The position numbers were made by a program, and so were the translations under genes. Below are positions 1 to 12,021 of a stretch of DNA of 64,000 nt, piece by piece. The notes beneath the pieces are model-generated. The model had not been told where the DNA came from. It saw only the letters and a program-made list of their open reading frames with translations, and did no database searches. The stretch covers positions 62,001 through 126,000 of the forward strand of contig JABVXV010000084.1 in the NCBI GenBank assembly GCA_013365325.1, read 5' to 3'. How positions within the stretch are numbered: the first letter of the stretch is position 1; each line of letters starts with the position of its first letter. Origin of the DNA: Dipetalonema caudispina. Taxonomy: Eukaryota > Nematoda > Chromadorea > Rhabditida > Onchocercidae.

Positions 1-1542
1 ATTTAAACCAAACGAATCAGTTAACCGGATTGATTATTATTGCTGTATTCCTGAATTCCTTCCATGTACCATACGTTCATTCATTCTTTAACCAAATAAA
101 AATGTCAAACAATACTAAAGTCAACCGATTGATTGATATGTGGAAAATTTTTAATATTTGAAAAAATTTAAAATTCAATTTTAGAAAGTAACACAGATAT
201 GTGAATGATATTAATTGTGAGAATCATAAGAAAAAAGTTATCTTATATTTGCTGATTTTTTGAAGAATATATCTTCAGCAAGATAAGAAAGTTGATACCA
301 AAGAACAGTTGAAAAGAAAGAAGCCAAAAAAAAAAATTTTAATTTAAATTTCAAATACTCCAGCAAACTTCTTATTGTATATAAGTTTTGGGCAAATCAA
401 GATGAATTGATAATCATATTTCATTTCAAATATGATCATTTCTTCATTCTGTTAATTCATTCCGCCTTTTTTGTCGTCGTTATCAAAGGGAGATAATAAT
501 CGATAAATGAATTTTAATTACAATAATTTCGCGAATTGGCAAGTTTTTAAGTTTTCAGATGATTCATCTAAAAAGTTCCAATTGCTGAAACTAGTTTACA
601 CCCCTCATAAAACTTCAAATCACCACTTTCTTTTGCATGCGCACTTAACATCTTTCATTTCTTCTGATCCAAACTATTTCACAGTGATCTCTGTTGCATT
701 TCATTGTACAATGGTTTCGAACTCCGAAAGGTCTTAGATATCTCGGGATGTGAGAAAAGGAGGAAAAAAAAGGGGAAGGAATGATTAGGTATAGGAGGAG
801 ATCGGAGATTCGATATCATATCGGGAATTATTGCTACAGTTTGCGAAGAATTCCTTATGATAAGAGAGATAAAGAGAATTAGCGATGAATAGTGAGGATA
901 AAAAATACCATGTATAGAGTTGATAACAAAAAGTGAAGAATATTATAAGATGATAGATTGAAAAAAGGGGACAAATTATGTACAATATTATAATAATATA
1001 GCAAATAATTGAGAGCATATGTTTTATAATTAAAATCAACAAATAAAATATTTTAAATCCAGACGAATTTGTGATTTCAAATTTACATAGTAAATAATTG
1101 TATTACATGGCACATGAAGATTAACGAATTATATCAGAACCATTCTAACTTGGGAAAATTTTTCTGGCTTCCATCATTTTTTTTCTTTTTTTTTCAATTC
1201 CTGGAAATTGCTCGACTGCGGGAAATCGCTCATATTTTTGTGAAATTAAAGGGTAGAAAGATAGTTATATATGTGTAAAATCTCTTCTGTTAATATTACG
1301 GTTAATTCGAGAAATGTTGCAAGAATTTAAGTGAATATAATCCAAGGAGTATTGGAAAAAGTTTATCCGTTATGTAAGTAAGTAGTATGTCCCGTAGTCG
1401 TTGCATGTATGTTATGTGGGTATTATCAAATAATAACTGAATGTTTTATAGTTTACGTGTTTCCTTATGATATCGAAATCTTTTCTTTTCCTATGATCTT
1501 GATGATTCACGGTTTCAAAAATTTTTTCTTCACATTATTCTT
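1..1542. other. Upstream non-coding stretch, no gene seen
   Basis: AT-rich sequence with short A and T tracts. The two open frames of 76 and 85 codons here (507-737 on +, 785-1042 on -) have no recognisable domain, no convincing splice partners and low-complexity content. It probably holds the promoter region of the first phosphoesterase gene, but no specific promoter element can be named. Confidence 0.5.
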
Positions 1543-1554
1543 TTTCTTTTTCAG
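1543..1554 (+). promoter_or_regulatory. Candidate spliced-leader acceptor, phosphoesterase copy 1
   Basis: A pyrimidine run ending in TTTTTCAG stops at 1554, 20 bases before the first in-frame ATG (1575) of the phosphoesterase. No exon can be seen immediately upstream. In nematodes such a site just before a start codon is typical of SL1 trans-splicing; here this is inference. Confidence 0.45.
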
Positions 1555-1574
1555 AACATAAAGTGGAAAGGATA

Positions 1575-4500
1575 ATGATAAATGCAAGGGAAAGCTATCT
1601 TTGGAGAAATAAGAAATATATCGCTTTACTGATAGCAGTCCAAGGATGCTTCATATTAATGAGAGTCCGAGCTAATGGTATGTATCACGCGCAATTATGC
1701 AGGTTTCACGATATGTTCACCGCGCAACTACTTATGTGTGTAATCTCATCTATTATTTATGTCAGGATTAAAGAGTGAGGCTTCCCTTTTTTTTTATTTA
1801 TATGTATTATTATACTAAATTTTTCTTTTTTTTTTTTGAATATGCTTATTACTGAAGCTGCTTAAGCAAAACTGAACGGCAGTGTTAAATATATGTGCTC
1901 ACGGTGGTGAAATTTAAATGGAAAGTTTTAGGAAAACTAAATGGGTAAAGATTTTTGATAATACATTCCCATAATTTTTTGCGACACGTAGTAGCCGTAA
2001 TGAGAAAGACTGTTACACGTGCTTTTCAAAGAAGGCCTGCGATATCGGCCGTCAAACCGTTTCCTTTAATTTACCTTCTATTAGACTGCACGTAGCTTTT
2101 CAGAGTGGTTCAACATTTTTTTATTGCAGTATAACGCATCATTTCCACAGCCAACTAATTGACTGAAATTCTATTTGAGTATGGACCCAAAATTTAAGAG
2201 TCAGTGTCAGGTTTTCATAAAAAACTAAAGAGAGAGACAATAATTCAGAAAAAAAAGCAGTCAAGAAGAGAAAAACCGAACAGTAAGCAGAAGTGGAGAG
2301 GTCATGTCAATTTCCTTTATCGTCCTGCAATACGTTACAGGCGAAGTGTTGGTCTTAGAGAAATAGAATTAACAACTTGCTGAGACAGCGTCTCCTGTGT
2401 CATCTGAGGCATATCATTCTTTGTCATTTATCTACAAATTTGAATTCATAGTATTATCTTGAAATTTAATAATTGATTGAATTCAGATTGGTCCAACCGA
2501 TTGCTATTGTGTTACAAGACTCGTTCAAAACTTTGACTCTACTCAGCATATTTTTTTCGCATATTTCACTTTTATTTTTTTATATATATTTGCCAGATAG
2601 CAGCTTAATTTCTACCATTTGGTAAATTTTGTTTTTCCTAAAGACTAGGTAATATAACAGAATTCAGAATGTTTCGAAGTACGGGAATCATTCAAAACCG
2701 TTTTTGTTAATTAATATATGTACAGAATGACATCTCTGAACATCTGTTTTTAGTTTTATAGCTGTTGAACAAGTAGTAACCTACTAAAGACGTGGGTATA
2801 ACTGCCTTTTTTAGTGTTGCCTTTCTCTTGTTACATGTGGTAATCAGTAAGACCTTTGCTTTTCTTCAGTTTCATCTGTCTGTCAATATATTTGCATATC
2901 GGTTTCTTTCTAATGAACTTAGTAGTTGTCGAACTTCTGAGTTTACGTTGGAATTTCTGGCCAAAATCTCTTGCCGTTTTTCGATCTAGAAAATTCAACA
3001 CTGTGTTATCGCTCCTGCTGGCATTATTTTTAACTGGCGCTGGTTTTGCTGCTACACGTTCAGCACCAGTGGTAAGTTATTCCGTCAGAAAATACTATTG
3101 CATATAAGCTCTTTGCGATTAATCATTCATTTCTGTTAAGGCGGATTGGGATTGTAAAGATGAATAAGGAATCGGTTTCTTTTGCGTCAAGAAATGCTAC
3201 AAAAAGTAAAGAATTCATTTCAATGAATTTCTGCAACCTACCAATATCAGGAATGAACCATTAAAATAAACTGTTTTAGAAAAAAATAGGAAAGAAACAA
3301 TACAGTAGTGCTCCTAGAAATGCCTTTTTTACTTTCAAACTTGTTCTCATTTTATTCAGGTAAATCGGGTAAATGTGAAAATCCAAGATCTACCCTCATC
3401 ACTTGATGGGTTCAGTATCGTTTTACTAACTGATATTCATATTGGACCTACCGTTGATCAGAAACGAATCGAAGAAATTGTAACAAAAACAAATGCGTTA
3501 CACCCAGATGTGGTGGCTATTTCGGGTGACTTAGTTGATGGATTCTTATCAAATTTGATACAGCCGACCTTGCCACTGGCTAAGTTGAAATCAAAGTATG
3601 GTGTCTATTATGCCACCGGTGTGTTTTTCTGCTGTTTATATATTCCTACTTTTTAGGAGTGCTTGAAATCTATTTTTCATAAAAGCAAACTTAAATTTAT
3701 TTCCTTAGATTCAAGCATTTCATTCATCGTAGTTTAGTCTAATATGCGATTAGAAATCAGATCAACCGTTTTCTACGGAGGCAGTACCTATGGTTCTATA
3801 TGGTTTTTGATCTGATTTTTGAAGCAGTTTTTAATGATAAAAGCAATCGACTTATAAAGTAGCGAAATTTCAAACTGAAGCAATTATTATGTGCTATTAA
3901 TTCAAACGTACTTTTAAGATGACATTTATACGAGGCTAAAAGTGAAGATTTTGAAGGCTTTCCCGTAAAAAACTTTCTTTTGTTTTGAGGAATGTTTTTA
4001 ACAGAAAGGTTTTCAAAAAATCCATCTTTAGCTTGCTCCATATCTCACTTTTATGTTTTGCTCTTTAATTGCACTGTCAGAAAATTTTTTTTTTTTTTAA
4101 GAACATCTTCATTTTAATGCAAACTCGCTATTTAATAAAAAAGATGTATTTATAGGTAATCATGAATACTACTATGGTGACACGAACGAGTGGTTGAACT
4201 ACTTCACGACGAAGTTTAATATTACTGTTTTGCACAACGCAAATCGTAATCTCTGTTCTAGTAGCGGTGATTGCATTTGTGTCGCTGGTGTTGATGACAT
4301 CTTCACAGGTATGCGCTTTATTGATTGTTTTACCTGAAATTTTTGATCTGTTTTTCCCTAAATTACTCATGCAATCAAGGTTTTTTTTCCTGACTCTTAT
4401 GCGTTGGCTTTGTGGGGATTTCAGATCTTTCTTCAAAAAAAAGAAAACTAAAAAATTACTGCAAACCATTTGTATGGTATCTCGGTTTCTAATCCTGTTA

Positions 4501-5382
4501 TAATATTTTCTCTTTTCCAGAAAAACTCCGGATACCTGATCATCATATGGATGCAGAGCTTGCACTGAGTGGTTGTAGTGAGACACAACCTGTGATACTA
4601 TTGGTACATCAACCAAATGCTGCTTCTAAAATCTTACGTAGTACTAAGAAACGAATCGATTTAATTTTATCAGGTCAGTATCAAAAGAAAGGTCAAGAAA
4701 AAATTAGGCGTAGAGAAATTTTTCCAATGTGTATTAATTACTGGTAATAGTTTCCTTGTTCTGTTTTCTATAGTAGGCAGTTTTTTCATGAATTTCTTTA
4801 ATTTGATTTCATTAAATTTAAACGGAAGCTTAATTTAATTAAAATATAGAAAAAAATTTCTCAAGTAAAGTGGGCTTTTCTTTTGTTCAGAGTACTTCCA
4901 TAATATAAAAAATTTTGACGTTACATTAGAGGACGAGCCAGTATCAGTGTGGGTAAAGTAAGCACATACTTGAAGTAGGAGCTTTCTGATTCAAATATCT
5001 TTTTCAGTTGAATGGATTAAATAGGGCGTAACATTATACAATTAAATGCAGCACAGTTTTAGCATGCATTAGGCATTTTCTGTGAAAAATTAGAACAAAT
5101 AAGTTGATTCATATTAAATAACGCGAGAAAAATATCAGACGAGAAGTTAAAAAATTGCCTGTTCTGTTAACATACCTAAAAGTTTTTCCAGGACATACCC
5201 ATGTTGGACAGTTTTATATCTTGTGGTTTCTCGCATACCTGAAGAATGACTTTCTATATGGACTTTACAAGATAAAAAATAGCGACACGCAAATTTACGT
5301 GTCACCTGGTGTGAATTATTGGGGTCCACCAGTAAAAATGTTAAATTTATGCGAAATAACTTTGCTGACTCTACGCTCATGA
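1575..5382 (+). CDS. TMPPE-like: Membrane-anchored metallophosphoesterase (TMPPE-like), copy 1
   Basis: A calcineurin-like metallophosphoesterase with an N-terminal membrane region, resembling animal TMPPE proteins; its substrate is unknown. Proposed exons: 1575-1677, 1992-2091 (tentative), 2870-3071, 3360-3618, 4156-4308, 4521-4673, 5192-5382, giving 386 aa with all phases consistent. Hydrophobic segments lie near residues 15-29, 56-90 and 115-130. The catalytic domain spans about 136-386 and has the full two-metal set: DIH (D160, H162), GDLVD (191-195), GNHE (222-225), H302 in LLVHQPN, and GHTH (324-327). The last four exons are secure. The first three are less so, because the membrane part has only short, weakly conserved exons and no homologue could be searched. 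The next gene downstream is a paralogue with the same catalytic signature but a longer membrane domain. The three exons after the membrane part share intron positions with the paralogue only in part. Confidence 0.83.
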
Positions 5383-6659
5383 GCGTAGGATATATGATGT
5401 GTACAGTGGTCTTTTTTTCTTTCTAATCACTTATGTAAATATTTTGTGCAAATATTGTTTATGTGGTGTGTATTGACATAATAGCTTTCTGTACATTTAT
5501 ATTTTATCTATCTACTGGTTATGTTGTCTGATAATTATATTAGTGGATTCAACGTAGAAGAATACTTGATATTTCCTCTTTTGATCTGCATTATTTTGGT
5601 GATATCACATCCATCAAATTATCTGATTGTAATTCTTTATTATATGTTTGCAAGTTATAACACTTCTGTATAGTGAAATGTATAATTGTCGGGTATAAAA
5701 TCTTGTTTTCATTTCAGAGGACTTTTTTTATGCTAAGAAACACTTATGATTGCTCTTCTAGCAAGTCTTCTTATTTCGTATAACTCGCTGGAATTTCAGA
5801 TTAAATTAATGTGTTTAATAAGGTGGGAATTTGTGAAATTTTTATTTTAAATAATATGGCAGTTACGAATTTCTAAGCATATCTCCAGTAGTATCGCTGC
5901 AGAATTGTGCTGAGAATGTGTTCAGTATATCAGGAGCTTAAAATACTTGAACAATCAAGGCTTCAAATCAATCACGACATCTTCAAATGGAATAATTGAT
6001 GGTAATAATTTATCATTAAGATCTTAAAAAGGCTGAAAGAATTTTCAGTTTAAATAGACATCGGTACCTTACACTGTCAACATTTATCAAACTCTTATTT
6101 ATTCATTTAGATATGGTGTGTCAGAAGGGTTACTGAGAACTAGGAATGGTATAATAGAAATAAAAATCATTACAGGAAGGGTAGCACTGAAAATTCAGTT
6201 AGTATAGTTTCCCAGTTGTCAGTTAAGTGATTTGCAAATCCAGTCAGTCTTATGTACGGTTGAAAGTTCCGCTTACATTTCTATCGAACGAAGAAAGTTA
6301 TGAAGAACAGTTATTTTCATTAACGTATATTCTGTAGACTAGGGAAAAAATTTCAAATTGACAGTGTTTACAGTCGTTCATTTTTCACATCATTGTCATA
6401 AGATACTGATGTGCCAAATTTCCGTTGTTTCGGACATGTCGCGGTACTCTCACACAGTGATCTTTTATTTTCGTTTTAAATTTAACGGTATTTAATTTGC
6501 GCATAATTTATCTGTATATTTTTTTATAATATCTTCATAATTTGCTGTTTAATACAGTAACTACAATTTGTACCAGAATTTCACCTTGCTCATCCACCAC
6601 TTCATAGTCTACCATATTTGAAAAGCTTGAATCATCATTAGATTCTTATTTGTAAAATT
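5383..6659. other. Intergenic region between the two paralogues
   Basis: About 1.28 kb of AT-rich sequence separates the copy 1 stop from the copy 2 start on the same strand. I see no open frame with homology and no clear polyadenylation hexamer close to the stop. It could be an intercistronic region of an operon or an ordinary promoter; the sequence does not decide. Confidence 0.5.
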
Positions 6660-6670
6660 CTTGGTTATAG
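6660..6670 (+). promoter_or_regulatory. Candidate spliced-leader acceptor, phosphoesterase copy 2
   Basis: The acceptor-like sequence ending TTATAG at 6670 lies only three bases before ATG 6674. Very short leaders of this kind are common after trans-splicing in nematodes. Assignment is inference. Confidence 0.35.
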
Positions 6671-6673
6671 AAT

Positions 6674-9600
6674 ATGAATTTGCGAGTCATCCGCTTTCCA
6701 GTTATCATTTCGAGTATCATTTCAGCAGTCAGCATCATTTTCCTGAATATTTTTGGTTTGACAATATTTGGTGTAAGTTTCCTTACTACTGCTTCAAATT
6801 TGGCACTTCTAGATACTTTCAAATTATCGATAGATGAAATACTGGATGCGCATTTTCTCTCCAAAAATAAAGAGCAATTTTCATTTTTGCGTAATTTCTA
6901 TAAAAAGAAGGCGACTGTATCAAGTCAGCTGATAATTGCAGTGTATTGTGATTATGATATTTTTTTTTAAGGAACTTTCCTCCATCATGATTTGTATGCC
7001 TAATTCTTGAAGCTTCTCAGGATTCTTAAAGTACCTAATTCTTGAAGTTTTGTAGAAGAAATTGTATTCAGTATAGGGTTATGATCTGATATCTTATTTA
7101 TAGGTTAATGATGTTGACGATTATCGGAAGGGCAATCGTATACGTCAGTTGAGTACAGTCAAATTTGAGCTTTTTATACTTCCGTTTAGTGTTTTCACTT
7201 ATTTTCGACTCATCCAGCTTGCGAAATATGTGCTAACATTTAATAGTAATGGCATAATAACAGATCATGCGGCAAAGGTAATTTATTCATTTTTCAGACG
7301 TTTTCAAAAAAAATTACTTTGAATTGAGCTGGAAAAATACTGTATTGTTTATACTTGTTTATAAAGTAACAACTATTAAATGAATTTAATCATTACGGAG
7401 TTTTGCCCTGTTTCCTTATAAGCCCCAAAAAAAATAACAGTGTCTTTGATTATGTTCAGTTCCTTTTGACTCTAACTTCATTAACATCGTTGTTTCTATT
7501 GTTATCATTTGGTACTAATGAGCAGTATTGTCACGGAAGACAATTTCCTTCGTATGTTCAACAACAGCTATAGCTACTGCTTTGATAATTTTTTCTGGAC
7601 TTCATATTTACTTAACATTGGTTCATTTTTTTACAGTTGAGGTCCCTACAAATTTCAAAAAATAAATTTGTGGGAAAAAAAAACCTATTTCAGTATTTGC
7701 AATTGATAGCTATTGGTACGATATCATGGTTATTTCTGGGACATGCAACACTTTTCCTGTATTTTATTCCCAACATGGTACCACGTTTCATCGTTATCTT
7801 GTCCTTTTTATCGATAGGCTTATGGTACCACATTGTTATCCCTTTAGTCGCCTTTGCAGTGCTGACAGCAGTAATTTCTGGACTTAAGGCGAGTTATTTA
7901 ACTTTGAAATTCTTTCTTGCAAATTGTTTAATTTCTTTACTACAGTTCATTACTGTCAGTCAATGTATATGATGAAAATTCCATTCCATACTTTTGAATA
8001 AGTTGTTAAAGTCGTTGTTTTAAACAAACCGCGAATTCTTGTTTGGCCTTTCGGTAGAAAGCAAGGCATGCGTATGAATTACTTGTTTAAGTCAATCATG
8101 GCCCTCGAAAGTATTTGATGTTACCGCAATAAACGTACATTAACTTCTCAAAACAACAGCAAAGTCGACTGTCAGATCATTTGGGTTTCTTCACCGTACA
8201 GTTAGTTTGGTGATAATTTAATTTGTTGCTTCATTTTTTGCGGTTGTCGATAAGTTCCATCACGCTACTGATAGATGTGGCTAACAATTCATCCGTATTT
8301 TACAGTTCTTTTGATGCTCCAGTGCTTTCTGCAAGCTTATTATGAATTCTCTTCCTTTCATCTCGTCAACATTCTCTCCAACGATCGTTTTACTGTTTCA
8401 AATCGTACAAAATAAATTTTGAAGAAGACGAAATATATTTTAGGCAGTAACTATTTGTCATACATTCATCAATAAATGTTTCTCCAAATTTTCTATTTTG
8501 GAAGCATTTTGTTTGAATAAAAATATACAAACTGCGTTCACATTGCTGGTCGCCATATTTTTATGTTTTCTTTCATACATTTTCTGTGATAAACTAATTA
8601 TTAAAGTTAGTTTTCCTTTTCACTCGTTTTATCTTAAATTCTTAGCAGTTATTTTTAGTCCTCATTGCTTAACATTGTCAATGTAATCCTTCCGTTTTTC
8701 ATTGCTCTACAATCAAGGATTTAATTGCATTATTATTTCTTTACTTCATTCAAGGTTGAGATATAATGTTTCATTATGTTAGTAAATTGGTTTCAAATTT
8801 TTAAGAATATTGCAGAATGTATCACTTAATGTGAAGGATTTACCGGATAGTGCAAATGGTATTCGATTCGCCCTCATATCGGATATCCATGCTGGTGCAA
8901 CAGTATTCAGTGAACAAATTGAAGAAGTATTATTTTTTCTTTATTTCTGAATTTCTGATTATTTCTTAAATGTTACTTAAGTCATCATATTATGTTTTAA
9001 GTAATCTTATTTGGTTAGTGTTAGTAGAAGGGAACTTTGATGATTTTGATCTTTTTTCCGTATTTATTTGTTCCAATATCCTCTGGTTTAAAAATACTGC
9101 CGATGTTACCATAAAGGATCAATTTTGCTCAATAAAGACTTTGCAGATTGTGAATCGAGTAAACATTCAAGCGGTCGATGCTGTCTTTATTGTTGGTGAT
9201 ACCGTGGATGCTCCAAGAGATTCAATAGAAAATCGTGTGAAACCGCTGCGGTAAGAATATATGCAACTTATGTTGTAAGATATCAGAAATCAGTGTAAAA
9301 CTTCCTTTCGGTAGTTATGATCGTAAATTCATTCGAAGATCTTATCATTTACTTAACTCATAATTATTCATGTCCTTCCAGTCGTTCATCTCTGTCTTAC
9401 AACATAAGTTACATATAACAGCATTATGAGAGATTTCATTTAGCGGAATTAAGATGATATTCGTTCAACGTGGAAATTTAGCATTAAATTTACTGGGATC
9501 TCCTCATATGATACTTGTAAATGAAGAACTATTTATTGTAAATGGCAGCGGTTGCTGTTGATGGATAATAATGTTCAATAATTTAATCAATAGTTTTATG

Positions 9601-10884
9601 GACAGCTTATTTTTGTTACAATACATTAAGATCTATTTGATAGACTTTCCATCAAATAGCGGACGCTTAACTATATAATTTTTAAGCACGAAAGTTTTCA
9701 ATATTTCTTTTTAGAAACAAAATATTTTAAGGTTTTTGAAGCCGAAAACGTTTTACGTTAGTGGAAATCATGAGTATTATTATGGTAATGCTTCGGAGTG
9801 GTTTGATTTATTTGAGCAGTATGGATTTGAGGTTTTGAATAATAGGTTTGTTTCTACAATTTTGATAATCCGGTTTGAGAGGGGGGAAAGGAATTATGGT
9901 AGTTGATAAATCACTGTTTAAAGCAATTTACCCAAAAGTTATGCAAACATGAAACATGAATTGGTATGCAAGTTTTGCTCTTTCTTGATTTGAGGCATAT
10001 TCTTGTTCGATTTTGTAGGAATCGTACATTTCAAATGAAACTTTCTAACTTGAGTAACGCGAACAAAATTTTTTTTTCACAATCTGACATATATAAGTTG
10101 AAGCATGCCTAAATTTTACTATTCCAGGCATGTGCTTTTTCGTGGTATTTGTGTGGCTGGTGTTAGTGATTATTCGAGTGGACGAAGCGGGTAAGTTGGC
10201 CTGAATTTTCTTCTGTTTTCTAGTGATTACGCCGCTATACGTTTAAACATATGTATTAGCTTCTTTGTAAAAGCATATAGCACCAAACTAATCTTTTCAT
10301 ACCTCTCCACCGGACTAAGGAGTTAAGAGATTTCAAGTAAAATGATTTTCAAATCAAAATTAATTCAAGATTTCTTTACAGATTACCTGGTCATATGTTT
10401 CAACCAGTAGAAGCATTAGAAGGTTGTCCTAAGAATAGTACAACCATTGTGCTTTCTCATAATCCAGCTTCGGCTAAAGAAATTGCTTTTAATGATGCTC
10501 TTCTACGTGTTGACCTCATTCTGTCAGGTCAGTTGGTTGAGTTTTATTTTTTATTCAACGTAGAAATGATCGGAGTATTTTGGTAAATAAGGATATATGG
10601 ATATGTTGATTTCTACTAGTTCGAACTGCAAAAGTACATTTTAGTTGCATTTACTATCATCTCATTAGCAAGTTTAAAAATTTTTTTCAGGACATACGCA
10701 TGCGGGGCAGTTCTATACCGTCGCACCGATTGCTTATTGGATGCTACCTTATTATTATGGATTATATCAGATCTCATCAGAAACGCAGTTATTTGTTACA
10801 GCTGGTACACTTTATCAGGGAGCACCCATGAAAATGGTTTGGGCGTCCGAAATTTGGATCATTGAACTTCATGCTGCTTCATAA
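6674..10884 (+). CDS. TMPPE-like: Membrane-anchored metallophosphoesterase (TMPPE-like), copy 2
   Basis: Paralogue of the preceding gene with a complete multi-pass membrane region. Exons: 6674-6772, 7104-7277, 7460-7551, 7642-7892, 8505-8605, 8816-8926, 9147-9250, 9732-9845, 10128-10190, 10382-10527, 10691-10884; these total 1,449 nt (482 aa) with every phase consistent. Hydrophobic helices appear near residues 10-31, 54-78, 92-108, 139-160, 165-182, 185-200 and 216-234. The catalytic domain (240-482) keeps all metal ligands: DIH (D262, H264), GDTVD (293-297), GNHE (322-325), H396 in LSHNPAS, and GHTH (419-422). Length and layout fit TMPPE, a poorly characterised membrane phosphoesterase. The acceptor at 7641 (TTGAG) and donor at 7893 (GTTATT) are weak and were chosen because only they keep the frame. 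Introns are shared with copy 1 at the domain start, before the LPGH/KLRI segment and at SG/HTH; other introns differ, so the duplication is old. Confidence 0.87.
9258..9417. repeat. 23-nt inverted repeat in a phosphoesterase intron
   Basis: Arms 9258-9280 and 9395-9417 are reverse complements at 22 of 23 positions and are separated by about 114 bases. The left arm begins seven bases after the 5' splice site of the intron 9251-9731. The pair could fold the front of the intron into a stem. No transposon coding sequence is nearby; it may be a remnant of a short inverted-repeat element. Confidence 0.7.
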
Positions 10885-11967
10885 AATTTATGCGTTAGGT
10901 TTTTTAGGATGTTTAAATCCTTAAATTTTGAACTTCCACTAGTGTAATAACGAGATTTCATCTTTGTCATGCAGGTATCTCAGGATTCATTTATCATTTT
11001 AAAATTTGTACATCGTGGAGAAATCAGTCATTCATATTGATTAAATTTCGTAATTCCAGTTTCTCATCATGTTAATTGGATGTGATTTATTTTCCCTCAT
11101 CTCAAATATGGATGTATGGAAAGGAAAAATTTTAGGTTTTAGAATTTGTATGAACAATTAAATATAACGGAATTTTTTGTGTCGTGGCTAAAGTTTTTTA
11201 TGAGAAGAATTGTACGCGTTTATTGCACGTCTATTATTGCTTATTTATTAATATTTGTATTTATTGTTTGCTTCATAAATCGTTTGAAATTTATGTTCGA
11301 ATTACTGAGATTTATCAGTTATTAGCAATAGGTTCTTGAAGGATCTTTTTCGGCAGCCAATCGTTTAATCACCGAAACGATGTGTATGATGGTGAAATGA
11401 CTGGATGCCTCACATTTTTCATTTTGTATATCTTTTATCGAGTCAACCTGATTCTCTGTTCTTGTAATATCGACGGCATTATTTATATTTGTTAGTGTGA
11501 ATTGTGGTATTTGCCATTTGAGACTGAACCTTTGCCGTTAGCTAATTAATTATAGGATGTTTTTACACTTTTTTACATTTTTTTTTTGATCTTTATATTT
11601 TGTATAACTTTGTATCTTTATGTTATTGTTTTGTTTTGTTTACACTTTCCCTTTGCACTTTTTGCTTTTGTATCTCTTGTCTGGTTACTCAAGTTTCTGT
11701 ATATTTTTTATCATTTTTCTGCATTATATGAATATCCATTGTATACAGAACAACAGTTTTTATTTCATTCTTTCGATGAGTAATTTTGTTCAACTTCCAT
11801 AAGGAATAAATAATTTGAGAAAAAAGATGGCAGATTTCAATTATCAATTACTTTATGCTTATACACTGCAGAAAATTTCTTTTTATTTGGTTTTCCCTGC
11901 AGTATCGAATTTTTCAAAGTGCTTTGAAGGACAGGGAAGAACTGTAGATGTATGAAAACAAATGTAA
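10885..11967. other. Intergenic region before PINX1
   Basis: About 1.1 kb of T-rich sequence on the coding strand, including poly-pyrimidine stretches near 11575-11720. Open frames here (11586-11802) are Phe/Leu/Ile-rich translations of T-rich DNA without splice or domain support. I see no gene. Confidence 0.5.
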
Positions 11968-11977
11968 CTAATTTCAG
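11968..11977 (+). promoter_or_regulatory. Candidate spliced-leader acceptor, PINX1
   Basis: AACTAATTTCAG ends at 11977 and is followed by a 44-base leader up to ATG 12022. This is a good nematode 3' splice site with no visible upstream exon, so trans-splicing is the likely explanation. Confidence 0.45.
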
Positions 11978-12021
11978 GAGGAAGTTTGTAAAATTTGGTA
12001 GAGAAGAAATCGTAAACTGAG

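Noticed and set aside
507..737. 76-codon open frame on + near the left edge
   Set aside because: No domain, no splice partners, composition like the surrounding non-coding DNA.
4128..4616. 162-codon open frame on the - strand
   Set aside because: It covers two secure phosphoesterase exons carrying the GNHE and LLVHQPN motifs on the + strand and is their antisense shadow.
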